NCBI GenBank assembly: GCA_963777325.1 | Contig: CAVZQE010000022.1 | Coordinates: 927,902 to 991,901, forward strand | Source: JAFAXA01 sp963777325 | GTDB taxonomy: Bacteria; Pseudomonadota; Alphaproteobacteria; Acetobacterales; Acetobacteraceae | DNA length: 64,000 bases | Direction: 5' to 3' | Shown here: positions 43,779-53,876 of the stretch, one piece after another | How positions within the stretch are numbered: the first letter of the stretch is position 1 | Layout: the number at the start of each line of letters is the position of its first letter | Translations under genes and position numbers: made by a program | The notes under the pieces: model-generated | What the model was told of the DNA's origin: nothing | What the model saw: the letters and a program-made list of their open reading frames with translations, nothing else | The model's database searches: none

Positions 43779-44204
43779 TTAGCGAAACACTAGCGCTTTC
43801 GACAGGCCGAAATTCGAGAACATCCCGGCGAAACAGCCGGCCGCGACGGCGAGCACGGGATAGGCGGCGCAGAGCGGCGATACCGTCACCAGGATGGCGT
43901 ACAGGCCCCGGTTCAGCACGAAGCCCGCGCCGTTGGCGAGCAGGAAGCGCGCCCATTGCCGCAGCGCCGAACCGTCGCCCCGGAACCGGAACGTCCAGCG
44001 CCGGTTGAGCCACCAGGTCACGGTGGCGGCGACGAAATAGGCGAGGAGGCCCGCCCCGTACAGGCCGAGCCATCCGCGCGCGGCGTAGACGGTCCCGGTG
44101 TCGAACCAGAAACCGATCGCGCCGACGGTTCCGAACCGCAGCGCCTGTCCGACCGTCGGCCGGCTCGCCTGCCGCCGGACGTGACCGGCCAGACGCCGGA
44201 TCAT
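43779..44204 (-). CDS. GtrA family membrane protein (polyprenyl-phosphate sugar flippase)
   Basis: A 141-residue protein with four hydrophobic segments and GtrA hallmarks: QALRFGTVGAIGFWFDTGTV at the start and TVTWWLNRRWTFRF in the middle, ending SNFGLSKALVFR. GtrA proteins flip undecaprenyl-phosphate-linked glucose or similar across the membrane. ATG 44204 was chosen since the conserved region starts 20 residues later. It heads the leftward group with the two GT2 genes. Confidence 0.85.
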   Translation of the reverse strand: MIRRLAGHVRRQASRPTVGQALRFGTVGAIGFWFDTGTVYAARGWLGLYGAGLLAYFVAATVTWWLNRRWTFRFRGDGSALRQWARFLLANGAGFVLNRGLYAILVTVSPLCAAYPVLAVAAGCFAGMFSNFGLSKALVFR

Positions 44205-44337
44205 GCTGCCCTGCCCGGTCCGTTTTGCCTGCGCATGAGGCAGGCGCTTAGTCCAGACCGGGTCCGGCGGCAATGCCGCGCCGGGCGGCTATTGGGCGGC
44301 TATGGCCGGGCGGCGCGGGCCGGGGCAGAGTGGCGGC

Positions 44338-46267
44338 ATGATCATCGGGACGGCGGGCCATATCGACCACGGCAAGACGGCCCTCGTGCGCGCGCTGACC
44401 GGCGTCGACGCGGACCGGCTGGAAGAGGAGAAACGGCGCGGCATCACGATCGATCTCGGCTACGCCTATGCGGACGCATTCGGCTTCGTGGACGTGCCGG
44501 GGCACGAGCGGTTCGTGCATACGATGCTGGCCGGGGCGAGCGGCATCGACGCGGCCCTGCTCGTCGTCGCGGCCGATGACGGGGTGATGCCCCAGACCCG
44601 CGAGCACGCGGCGATCCTCGACCTGCTCGGCATTGGGCGCGGGGTAGTCGCGATCACGAAGGCGGACCTCGCGCCCGGCCGGGTCGCGGCGATCGCGGCG
44701 GAGGTCCGGGCGCTGCTGACGGCCACGCCCCTGCGCCACGCGGCGATCCTGCCGGTTTCCGCACGCACAGGGGCGGGGATCGAGGCGCTCCGGGAGGCGC
44801 TGGCGGAGCTCGGTCCGCGCCGCCGCGACCGCGCGGGGTATCCGCGCCTCGCGGTCGATCGCGCCTTCACGCTGGCGGGCGCGGGGGTGATCGTGACCGG
44901 CACCCTGGTCGCGGGCGCGATCCGGGCCGGCGACCGGCTCGTGCTGTCGCCGTCCGGCCTCGATCTGAGGGTGCGCGGGTTGCACGCCCAGAACAGGCCC
45001 GAACGCCAGGCCGAGGCGGGGCAGCGGGTCGCGCTCAACATCATCGGCCCGCGGCTCGCGAAGGAGGCGATCGAACGGGGCGACTGGGTGCTGCACGCGG
45101 ACATCCACGCGCCGACGTCGCAGCTCGACGCGCGGGTGCGCCTGCTCGCGCCGGAGACACGCGCGCTGGCGCCGGGCAGCCGCGTGCATCTCCATCTCGG
45201 AGCCGCCCGCGTCACGGCGCGCGCCGTCCCGATCTCGGGCAACCGGATCCAGCCGGGCGAGGAGGGGATCGGTACGGCTGATGCTCGATCATCCGATCGG
45301 CGCCCTGGCGCGGGATCGGCTCGTGCTGCGCGACGCGGCGGCGACGCGCACCATCGGCGGCGGCATCGTCATCGATCCGTTCCCGCCTCGCCGCCGCCGG
45401 GGGACGGAGGCGCGACTCGCGTGCCTCCACGCGCTGGACGCGCCGGAGCCTGCGACCGCGCTGCGGCAGCTGCTCGCGCTACCGACGGGCTGGACCGAGC
45501 GCGCTCCGTTCGTGCGCGCGCGCAACCTGCCGCCGCAACAGGCAGAGGCCGTTCTGACCGCCGCCGGAGCCGAAACGCTCGGCGACCTCGCCGTCGCGCG
45601 CGGCATCCGCGACCGGCTCGGCGCGGCGCTGGCCGATACGCTGGCCGCGCATCACGCCGCCGTGCCGGACCAGCCCGGCCTGCAACCCGAACGCGTGCGG
45701 CTGCTCCTGCCCGGACGGCCGCCTGTTTCGGCGTTCCGCGCGTTGCTGGAGGCGGGCCTGCGAGCGGGCCGCGTGGAGCAGGACGGTCCGTGGCTGCGCC
45801 TGCCGTCGCATCGCGCGACGCTCTCGCCCGCCGACGAGGCGCTGTGGGAGCGGGTGCGCGCGGCCCTGGCTGCCGACCGGTTCCGGCCGCCGCGTGCGCG
45901 CGATCTCGCGCAGGCGTTCTCGGTCCCCGAAACGGAAATGCGGACCACCTGCAAGCGCTTGCAGCGGATGGGCAAGTTGGTCGAGGTCGCGCACGACCAC
46001 TTCTTCCTCCGCGAGACCGTCGCCGAAATGGCGGCGATCATCGCGGATATTTTCGCTGCCGATCCCGACCGCGTCGTCCGGGCCGCCGCATTCCGCGACC
46101 GCGTCGGGAACGGGCGCAAGGTCGCAATCCAGATCCTGGAGTTCATGGACAAGGCCGGGGTCACGATCCGGACCGGCGATGAACGCCGCGTGCGGCCCGA
46201 CCGTCTCGACCTGTTCGGGCCAGCGCCTCCATCCCCTGGGGCGCCCGCGTCGTGTCCGGCTGCTTGA
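44338..46267 (+). pseudogene. selB: Selenocysteine-specific elongation factor, interrupted by a one-base frameshift
   Basis: SelB delivers Sec-tRNA to UGA codons by binding the SECIS element. The N-terminal GTPase is complete: GTAGHIDHGKTALVRAL, DVPGHERFVHTML, ITKADLA. After GEEGI (about 45270) an extra G shifts the frame; dropping it gives VRLMLDHPIGALARDRLVLRD and continues through the winged-helix C-terminal domains to 46267. The repaired protein would have 642 residues, normal for SelB. Both halves are well conserved, so this may be a sequence error. No selA, selD or Sec tRNA is in the window, and no selenoprotein was recognised here. Confidence 0.85.
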
Positions 46268-46320
46268 CCGCCGCACGGGCGCGCGATCACACTCCGGGCA
46301 AGATCGAGGGAGGACGCCGG

Positions 46321-46815
46321 ATGCCCACGCTTTCGCTGACCGTGAATGGCCGCGCGGTTTCGGCCGAGGTGGAAGGGCGGACCCTGCTGGTCGAGTTGCT
46401 GCGCGAGACGCTCGGCCTGACGGGCACGCATGTCGGCTGCGACACGAGCCAGTGCGGCGCCTGCGTCGTGCATGTGGACGGGCATTCGATGAAGTCCTGC
46501 ACCATGCTCGCGCTGCAGGCCGAAGGGCGGCGGGTGACGACGATCGAGGGCCTCGCCGCCCCGGACGGCACCCTGCATCCGATGCAGGCGATGTTTCGCG
46601 AGCACCACGCGCTGCAATGCGGCTTCTGCACGCCGGGCATGGTGATGAGCGCGATCGATCTCGTGCAGCTGCACCCGGACGGCATGAGCGAGCAGCAAAT
46701 CCGGGAAGGGCTCGAAGGCAATCTTTGCCGCTGCACGGGCTACCACAACATCGTCAAGGCGATCGCGGCGGCGTGGCCGCTGATGCACGGCCGCGAAATG
46801 CCGAAAGCGGCATAG
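46321..46815 (+). CDS. Molybdenum hydroxylase iron-sulfur (small) subunit, CoxS-like
   Basis: A 164-residue protein with two [2Fe-2S] clusters: plant-type ferredoxin cysteines in GCDTSQCGACVVHVDG with a further Cys in SMKSCTM, and the C-terminal four-helix cluster in QCGFCTPGMVM and NLCRCTGYHNIV. It passes electrons from the molybdenum site to FAD. First gene of a CoxS-CoxL-CoxM operon with 16- and 13-base gaps. Confidence 0.93.
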   Translation: MPTLSLTVNGRAVSAEVEGRTLLVELLRETLGLTGTHVGCDTSQCGACVVHVDGHSMKSCTMLALQAEGRRVTTIEGLAAPDGTLHPMQAMFREHHALQCGFCTPGMVMSAIDLVQLHPDGMSEQQIREGLEGNLCRCTGYHNIVKAIAAAWPLMHGREMPKAA

Positions 46816-46831
46816 AGAGGGAGGGCGTCGG

Positions 46832-49214
46832 ATGGGCTTCGAGGGCATCGGCGCCGCCGTCCGTCGCAAGGAGGACGCGCGCTTCCTGAGCGGGCGCGGG
46901 CACTACACGGACGATATCAACCGTCCGCATCAGCTATACGCCTATATCGTGCGGTCCGACCGGCCGCATGCGCGCATCGTCTCGATTGACGCGGCCGCTG
47001 CTCGCGCCGCGGCGGGCGCCGTTGCCGTGCTGACGGGCGAGGACGTGGCGGCGGACCAGCTTGGCGGCATTCCGTGCGGCTGGCAAATCCACAGCCGGGA
47101 CGGGTCGCCGATGGCGGAACCGCTGCATCCGGTGATCGCCACCGGCAAGGTGCGGCATGTCGGCGATCCGGTCGCGGTCGTGATCGCCGAGACGCGGCCG
47201 CAGGCGAAGGACGCCGCCGATCTGCTCGCGATCGAGTATGACGATCTGCCCGCGGTCGCCTCGGTGGCGGCGGCGGCGGCCGAGGGCGCCGCGCTCGTCC
47301 ACGACGACGTTCCGGGAAACGTCTGCTACGATTGGGAACTCGGCGATGCGGCGGCGGTGGATGAGGCATTCGCGCGCGCCAGGCACGTCGTCCGGCTGGA
47401 TCTTACGAACAGCCGCCTTATTCCCAATGCGATCGAACCACGCTCGGCGGTCGGCGACTTCAACTCGTCCTCGGGCGACTACACGCTGTACACGACGAGC
47501 CAAAACCCGCACGTCATCCGGCTGCTGATGGGCGCGTTCGTGCTGCATGTTCCCGAGCACAGGCTGCGCGTCGTGGCGCCCGATGTCGGCGGCGGCTTCG
47601 GCTCGAAGATTTTTCACTATGCCGAGGAGGCGATCGTCACGTGGGCGGCGCGGCGTGTGGGACGGCCCGTGAAGTGGACGGCGGAGCGCAGCGAAAGTTT
47701 CGTTTCCGATGCGCACGGCCGCGACCATGTCAGCACCGCCGAAATGGCGGTGGACGGAGACGGCAAGTTCCTCGCGCTGCGCGTGAGCACGCTCTGCAAC
47801 ATGGGCGCGTATCTCTCGACCTTCGCGCCGTCGATCCCGACCTATCTCTACGGCACGCTGCTCGCCGGTGTGTACACGACGCCCGCGATCCATGTCGGCG
47901 TGAAGGCGGTGTTCACCAACACCGTGCCGGTCGATGCGTACCGGGGCGCGGGCCGGCCGGAGGCGACGTTTCTGCTGGAGCGGCTGGTCGATGTGGTCGC
48001 GCACGATACCGGCCTCGACCGCGTCGAGATACGCAGACGCAATTTCATCCAGCCGGACGCCTACCCGTACCAGAACTCCGGTCGCGCTGCAATACGACAG
48101 CGGCGATCATCCGAAAACGCTCGATGCGGCGCTGACGGCGTCGCACTTCGCGGAGTTCCCGGCGCGGCGTGAGGAGGCGGCGCGGCGGGGCAAGCTGCGC
48201 GGCATCGGCATCTCCACCTACCTCGAAGCCTGCGGCCTCGCTCCGAGCGCGCTCGCGGGCCAGCTCGGGGCGCGGGCGGGCCTCTACGAGAGCGCCAATG
48301 TCCGCGTGCATCCGACGGGCTCGGTGACGGTGTTCACCGGCTCGCACAGCCACGGCCAGGGCCACGAGACGACGATGGCGCAGCTCGTGTCCGACCGGCT
48401 CGGCGTACCGCTCGATCAGGTCGAGGTCGTGCATGGCGATACGGCGAAGGTGCCGTTCGGCATGGGCACGTACGGCAGCCGCAGCCTCGCGGTCGGCGGC
48501 AGCGCCATGGTCAAGGCGATGGACAAGGTGATCGCCAAGGGCCGCAAGATCGCGGCGCATCTGATGGAAGCGGCCGTCGAGGACGTGACGTTCGAGAACG
48601 GCCGCTTCACCGTGGCCGGCACCGACCGCTCGCGCGCGCTCGCGGAGATCTCGCTCGCGGCCTACGTGCCGCACAACTACCCGATCGACGAGATCGAGCC
48701 GGGGCTCGAGGAGATGGCCTTCTACGACCCGAAGAACTTCACCTATCCGGGCGGCTGCCATGTCTGCGAGGTGGAGATCGACCCCGATACCGGCCATGTG
48801 GACGTGACCGGCTTCACGGCGGTCGATGATTTCGGGCGCGTCGTCAATCCGATGATCGTCGAGGGCCAGGTGCAGGGCGGCGTCGCGCAAGGCATCGGCC
48901 AGGCGCTGCTGGAGCGCGCGGTCTACGCGGAGGACGGGCAGCTGATGAGCGGCTCGTACATGGACTACACGATGCCGCGCGCCTACGACCTGCCGAATAT
49001 CGAGACCGCGACCGAAATGACGATCTGCACGCACAACCCGCTCGGCTCCAAGGGCTGCGGCGAGTCCGGCACGATCGGCAGCACGCCCGCCGTCATCAAC
49101 GCCGTCGTCGATGCGCTGCGCGACTACGGCGTCCGGCACATCGATATGCCGGCATCGGCGGAGAAGGTCTGGTCGATCATCCGGAACGGCCACAGCGCCA
49201 CGCATCCGGCGTAA
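46832..49214 (+). pseudogene. Molybdenum hydroxylase large subunit (CoxL-like), interrupted by a one-base frameshift
   Basis: Catalytic subunit with FLSGRGHYTDDINRP at the start, GGGFGSK, PVDAYRGAGRPEATF and, in the second half, SHGQGHETTMAQL and the catalytic Glu in SKGCGESGT. A one-base insertion at about 48070-48075 changes frame between DAYPYQ and TPVALQYDSGDHP; repaired, the protein has 793 residues, as expected. The AYRGAGR loop in place of CSFR means it is not a CO dehydrogenase. The substrate is unknown: aldehyde, purine or another N-heterocycle. The adjacent small and FAD subunits are intact, which argues that the shift is recent or an error. Confidence 0.87.
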
Positions 49215-49227
49215 GGAAGGACATGCG

Positions 49228-50019
49228 ATGTACGATTTCGAGTATCGCCGCGCGTCGAGCGTCGCGGATGCGGTACAGGCGCTGCGGGCAGACCCGGACG
49301 CCAAGGTGCTCGCGGGAGGACAGACCTTCCTGCCGGTGCTGAAGCAGCGGCTGAACCATCCCTCCGTCGTGATCGATCTCGCGGGATTGGGGCTGTCCGG
49401 CATCACGGAAGAGGGTGACCGCATCCGGATCGGCGCGATGACCAATCACCGCGCGATCTCCGAGCACGCAGGCATCAAGGCCCGCATCCCGGGACTGTCC
49501 GACATGGCCTCCTGGATCGGGGACACGCAGGTGCGGCATTGCGGCACCATGGGCGGTTCGCTTGCCAACAACGATCCCACGGCGTGCTATCCGGCGGCGG
49601 TGCTGGCGATTGGCGCCACGATCACGACCGACCGGCGCGACATCGCGGCCGACGACTACTTCCAGGGCATGTTCACGACCGCGCTCGAACCGGACGAGAT
49701 CATCACCGCGATCACCTTTCCCGTTCCCGAGAAATCCGCGTACGAGAAGTTCCGCAATCCGGCATCCCGCTATGCCATGGTCGGCGTTTTCGTCGCGCGT
49801 GGTCCGGCTGGGGTGCGGGTGGCCGTTACCGGGGCCGGACAGAGCGGGGTGTTCCGGCAGACCGAGATGGAGGCGGCGCTCGCGCGCGACTGGTCGGCCG
49901 ATGCGATCGCCGGGATCAGGACGCCGGCCGAGGGCCTCAACAGCGACATCCACGGCAGCGCCGAGTATCGCGCGCATCTGGTCGGGGTCATGGCGCGCCG
50001 CGCCGTCGCCAAGGCCTGA
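49228..50019 (+). CDS. Molybdenum hydroxylase FAD (medium) subunit, CoxM-like
   Basis: A 263-residue FAD_binding_5 protein. The two FAD motifs AGGQTFLP and TMGGSLANNDPTA are visible, followed by the CO_deh_flav_C domain. ATG 49228 has GGAAGG upstream. It completes the CoxS-L-M set and carries electrons on to the acceptor. A GC-rich hairpin at 50107-50137 lies between it and the convergent tarD. Confidence 0.92.
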   Translation: MYDFEYRRASSVADAVQALRADPDAKVLAGGQTFLPVLKQRLNHPSVVIDLAGLGLSGITEEGDRIRIGAMTNHRAISEHAGIKARIPGLSDMASWIGDTQVRHCGTMGGSLANNDPTACYPAAVLAIGATITTDRRDIAADDYFQGMFTTALEPDEIITAITFPVPEKSAYEKFRNPASRYAMVGVFVARGPAGVRVAVTGAGQSGVFRQTEMEAALARDWSADAIAGIRTPAEGLNSDIHGSAEYRAHLVGVMARRAVAKA

Positions 50020-50106
50020 CCCCTCCCAAATATTGTGCCGTCATGGCGAGCCGGTCCACGGCGTAGTCGCGCAAGGTGGGACTTTCGGTCCGGGTCAGAA
50101 CGGCTC

Positions 50107-50137
50107 GGCGGGACGGCTTGTTGGAAAGCCGCCCGCC
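50107..50137. terminator. Hairpin between convergent CoxM-type gene and tarD
   Basis: GGCGGG-A-CGGCTT pairs with AAGCCGCCCGCC (one bulged A) around a six-base loop, a 12-base-pair stem. No T-run follows on either strand, as is common at such GC. It is placed to end both converging transcripts. Confidence 0.5.
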
Positions 50138-50144
50138 CGATCCG

Positions 50145-51308
50145 TTACGACGCAAGTTCGCGCATCACCTTGATGAGATCGGATTTGCCCTCGAACCCGA
50201 TGCCCGGCAACTCCGGCATGGTGACATGCCCGTTCTCCACGCGAACGCCGTCCGGGAAGCCGCCATAAGGCTGGAACAGATCCGGGTAGCTCTCGTTGCC
50301 GCCCAGACCCAGACCGGCCGCGATCATCAGCGACATCTGATGTCCGCCGTGCGGGATGCAGCGGGACGGCGACCACCCGAAGTGCCCCAGAACCTTGAGC
50401 GTACGGAGATACTCAACCAGCCCGTAGGCGAGCGCGCAGTCGAATTGCAGGTAGTCGCGATCGGGGCGCATGCCGCCGTAACGCAGCAGGTTGCGCGCGT
50501 CCTGGTGCGAGAAGAGGTTCTCGCCGGTTGCCATCGGGCCGGGATAGAACTCGGAGATCGCGGCCTGTAGCGCGTAGTCGAGCGGATCGCCGATTTCCTC
50601 GTACCAAAACAGCGGATAGTCGCGCAGCATCTTGGCATAGGCGATGCCGGTTTCGAGATCGAACCGGCCGTTCGCATCCACCGCGAGCTGCGCCTCCGAT
50701 CCGATCCCGGCCAGGACCGCCTCGATCCGTCCGCGATCCTCCTCGATCGAAGCGCCGCCGATCTTCATCTTGACGACGTTGTAGCCACGGTCGAGGTAGC
50801 CGCGCATCTCGGCGCGAAGGGCGCTGTTGTCCTTGCCGGGATAGTAGTAGCCGCCGGCTGCGTACACGAACACCCGGGGATTGGCCTCGCGGCTGTGGCG
50901 CTCGGCCAGCAGCCGGAACAGCGGCTTCTGCTCGATCTTCGCGACGGCGTCCCAGACCGCCATGTCGAGCGTGCCGACCGCGACCGAGCGCTCGCCATGG
51001 CCGCCCGGCTTTTCGTTTGTCATCATCGCCGCCCAGACCTTGGCGGGATCGATGTTGTCGCGCGCGTCGTCCATCAGGCTTTCCGGCGACGCCTGGAGGA
51101 TCCGGTCGCGGAAGCGCTCGCGGATCAAGCCGCCCTGGCCGTAACGGCCGTTCGAGTTGAAGCCGTAGCCGATGACGGGCCGCCCATCCCGCACCACGTC
51201 CGTGACGACGGCGACGAGGCTCGACGTCATCTTGCTGAAGTCGATATAGGCGTTGCGGATGGGCGAGGCGATCGGCTGGGTGATTTCGCGGACATCGACG
51301 ATGCGCAT
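50145..51308 (-). CDS. tarD: D(-)-tartrate dehydratase, enolase superfamily
   Basis: A 387-residue enolase-superfamily dehydratase that turns D-tartrate into oxaloacetate. It agrees along its whole length with Bradyrhizobium TarD as I recall it: ITQPIASPIRNAYIDFSKM, GFNSNGRYGQGGLIRERF, the KxK-type base in NVVKMKIGG, metal ligands in LAVDANGRFD, WYEEIGDP and GENLFSHQD, and the His in CIPHGGHQMS. The next gene on the strand upstream is a dicarboxylate carrier, then a divergent LysR regulator, which together form a tartrate uptake and use unit. Confidence 0.92.
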   Translation of the reverse strand: MRIVDVREITQPIASPIRNAYIDFSKMTSSLVAVVTDVVRDGRPVIGYGFNSNGRYGQGGLIRERFRDRILQASPESLMDDARDNIDPAKVWAAMMTNEKPGGHGERSVAVGTLDMAVWDAVAKIEQKPLFRLLAERHSREANPRVFVYAAGGYYYPGKDNSALRAEMRGYLDRGYNVVKMKIGGASIEEDRGRIEAVLAGIGSEAQLAVDANGRFDLETGIAYAKMLRDYPLFWYEEIGDPLDYALQAAISEFYPGPMATGENLFSHQDARNLLRYGGMRPDRDYLQFDCALAYGLVEYLRTLKVLGHFGWSPSRCIPHGGHQMSLMIAAGLGLGGNESYPDLFQPYGGFPDGVRVENGHVTMPELPGIGFEGKSDLIKVMRELAS

Positions 51309-51345
51309 GGTGGCTCTCTCTTGTGACGAGGGGTTTTGCGGGTGT

Positions 51346-52669
51346 TCAGCCCTGCGTTTCTACAGTCTCGGCCGCATGGGCTTCGGCCGTGATTCGGGGC
51401 GGTGCTTCCCCGCGCTGCTCACGAATGACCTGGCGCACCTTTTCCAGATCCAAGGCATCGTCCCAGCGGGCGATGGCGATCGTTGCAATGCCGTTTGCCG
51501 ATGAGATTGACCACGGCGCGGGCCTCGTTCATGAATCGATCGACCCCCAGCAGCAGCACCAAGCCGGCGACGGGAACGGTGCCGACGGACGACAAGGTCG
51601 CCGCCAAGGTGACGAAGCCCGCTCCGGCGACACCCGCGGACCCTTTCGAGGTCAGCAGCAGCACGCCCAGAATGAGCAACTGGTCGCCGATGCCGAGCGG
51701 CGTGTTCGTCGCCTGTGCCACGAACACCGCCGCCATCGTCAGATAGATCGACGTGCCGTCGGCGTTGAAGGTGTAGCCTGTGGGCAGCACCAAGCCGACG
51801 ACCGGACGGGCGCAGCCAAGCCGCTCCAGCTTCGTCATCATGCGCGGCAGCACCGCTTCGGTCGAACAGGTCGCGAGCGTGACGAGCAGCTCGTCCTTGA
51901 AGTAGCGCAAAAAATGCAGAAGCGGAAAGCCGGCCCAGCGCGCGACGCTGCCAAGCACCAGGACGACGAACAGGATCGACGTCACATAGACGGAAAGCAT
52001 CAAATAGCCGAGTGACCACAGCGAGCCGACGCCGTAGCGTCCGATCGTGTAGGCAACCCCCGCGCCGGCGCCGATAGGCGCCAGCCGCATCACCATGCCG
52101 ACGACGTCGAACAGCGCGAGCAGGCCCGTGTCGATGACATCGACGAGCGGCTTCGCCCTTTCCCCGAGATGGACGAGCGCGATGCCGATCAGCAAGGCGA
52201 CGAGAATCACCTGCAACATCGCGCCGTCGGCGAATGCGCCGAAGAGAGTGGGCGGGATGATATCCAGAAAGAACCCGGCGACAGTCGCATGGGAGGCAGC
52301 GGCGTGCGTGTAGCCGGTAATGGCGCTCGCGTTGATCTCTCTTGCGTCGATGTTCATGCCGACGCCCGGGCGGATGACGTTCACGACGATCAGGCCGATG
52401 ACAAGCGCGATCGTTGACGCGACCTCGAAGTAGAGCAGCGCGCGGACGCCGATGCGTCCGACCTCGCGGATGTTGCCCATCTTGGCGATGCCGAGCACGA
52501 CGGTCGCGAAGATGATCGGCGCGAGCAGCATCTTGATGAGCTTGATGAAGCCGTCCGCGAGCGGCTGCAACGTGACCGCGAGGCTCGGCCAAAAGAAGCC
52601 GACCAGCCCGCCTATCGCGATGCCGATGAGTACCTGGACATAGAGCTGCCCGAGCCACCTAGGCCGCAT
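51346..52669 (-). pseudogene. dctA: Dicarboxylate/cation symporter (DctA-like), interrupted near the 3' end by a one-base frameshift
   Basis: A DAACS-family Na+ or H+/C4-dicarboxylate carrier with eight membrane segments and two re-entrant loops. Conserved transport motifs are TCSTEAVLPRMM, LPTGYTFNADGTSIYL and TSKGSAGVAGAGF. After NLIGK the frame leaves the family; removing one T from the TTT at 51494-51496 restores NGIATIAIARWDDALDLEK and a proper C-terminus ending at a TGA at 51346-51348 (440 residues). Expected cargo is tartrate, given tarD next to it. ATG 52669 has GAGGGAAAG before it. Confidence 0.88.
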
Positions 52670-52691
52670 GGCTTTCCCTCCTGATGGGCCG

Positions 52692-52718
52692 CTATCCAGC
52701 GGCCTTCGCCTTGGATAG
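52692..52718. promoter_or_regulatory. Probable LysR-type operator between dctA and the regulator gene
   Basis: CTATCCA at 52692-52698 and TGGATAG at 52712-52718 are perfect seven-base inverted arms with a 13-base spacer, in the short gap between divergent dctA and the LysR gene. The T-N11-A type dyad is usual for this family. Confidence 0.55.
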
Positions 52719-52782
52719 GGTCGGAAGGGAGGAACTCTCCAATGCCAAGATTTGTGCTCGTCATGCCGGGCTGGCATCGGTC

Positions 52783-53697
52783 ATGGAACTGAGCTGGCTT
52801 GAAGACTTCGTGGCGCTCGCGGAACACCGCAACTTCTCGCGGGCGGCCGAGGCGCGGAATGTCACGCAGCCGGCCTTCAGCCGACGCATCCGGGCTTTGG
52901 AGGGCTGGGTTGGCACGCCGCTCATTCTCCGCTCGCCGCAAGGCGCGGAACTGAATGCTGCCGGCGAATACCTGAGAGGGCAGGCGACCGGATTGTTGCG
53001 GGATCTCCAGCAGATGCGACGCAACACGCTCAGGGTCGCGGGGCGAGCGGGCGCCGCCTTGACGATTACCGCGACCCATGTGCTGTCCTTCACTTTCTTC
53101 CCAAGGTGGGTCCGGTCGATCCTGACGCTTGAGGCGATGGGAACGCTCAATCTCGTTTCCGATCACATGGCCGCGTGCGAGCGAGTCATGCTCGCCGGCG
53201 AAGCCGACTTCCTGCTTTGCCACGCCAGGAGCGACGTCGGCACGCCTTTCATGACGGAGCCGTACCAAAGCGTTGTCGTCGGAGACGACCGCCTCGTGCC
53301 CGTCTCTGCTCCCGATCGCTCGGGTGCGCCTCGCTGGCCGCTGGCCGGGTCGCAACAAAAGACGTTGCCATTCCTCGCCTACAGCGAACCGTCCGGGCTT
53401 GGCCGCATTCTCGAAGCGACCCGGCGATCCGGCTTTCGCGGGATCGAGCTGGAGACCGTCTTTTCCTCCCCGCTGGCGGCCGCCCTGCAAGGGATGGCAA
53501 GGCAAGGCGAAGGGGTGGCGTGGCTCCCGCAAAGCCTGGCCGCGGACGATCTCGCCGCAGGGCGGCTGGTCGATGCCGGACGTGGCGAATTCCGGGTCAG
53601 CGTGGAGATCCGGCTATTCCGGCTCGTGCATCGGCAGTCGGCAATCGCCGAGGCGTTCTGGAAGTCGGCGACGGCGCAAGGCTCGGGAGATCAATAG
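52783..53697 (+). CDS. LysR family transcriptional regulator of the tartrate genes
   Basis: A 304-residue regulator with an N-terminal winged helix-turn-helix (WLEDFVALAEHRNFSRAAEA then TQPAFSRRIRALE) and a C-terminal LysR_substrate domain. ATG 52783 puts the conserved helix at the usual place. Its divergence from dctA-tarD with a dyad in between makes it the likely tartrate- or dicarboxylate-responsive activator. No ribosome site of note. Confidence 0.88.
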   Translation: MELSWLEDFVALAEHRNFSRAAEARNVTQPAFSRRIRALEGWVGTPLILRSPQGAELNAAGEYLRGQATGLLRDLQQMRRNTLRVAGRAGAALTITATHVLSFTFFPRWVRSILTLEAMGTLNLVSDHMAACERVMLAGEADFLLCHARSDVGTPFMTEPYQSVVVGDDRLVPVSAPDRSGAPRWPLAGSQQKTLPFLAYSEPSGLGRILEATRRSGFRGIELETVFSSPLAAALQGMARQGEGVAWLPQSLAADDLAAGRLVDAGRGEFRVSVEIRLFRLVHRQSAIAEAFWKSATAQGSGDQ

Positions 53698-53876
53698 CTA
53701 ATTGTCCCTCCAACAGCTTGCCTCAAGATGCCGAGTGATCGGATGATCGCTTGCCTCGCGAGCGACAGCACGAGGCGGTGCTGGCCGGCGTCGCAGCCGA
53801 TGAAGCATTCAGGCCCGGCAACGCGGTGACGCCGGTCAGGCCGCCGGCGACACCTCGGGCCAGAGTGAAGCCGACG

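Noticed and set aside
44205..44337. Possible tRNA or small RNA between gtrA and selB (GCCTGC/GCAGGC hairpin)
   Set aside because: Only a single short hairpin; no cloverleaf, and no Sec-tRNA features.
44338..46267. Programmed frameshift or recoding in selB
   Set aside because: No slippery heptamer of the A AAA AAG or CCC TGA type and no stem-loop placed for it; the shift is a simple extra base.
48060..48180. Selenocysteine TGA readthrough as the cause of the coxL break
   Set aside because: The reading frame changes rather than meeting an in-frame TGA that continues in the same frame.
53698..53876. Possible gene remnant after the LysR gene
   Set aside because: No frame gives convincing protein sequence and no hairpin or motif stands out.
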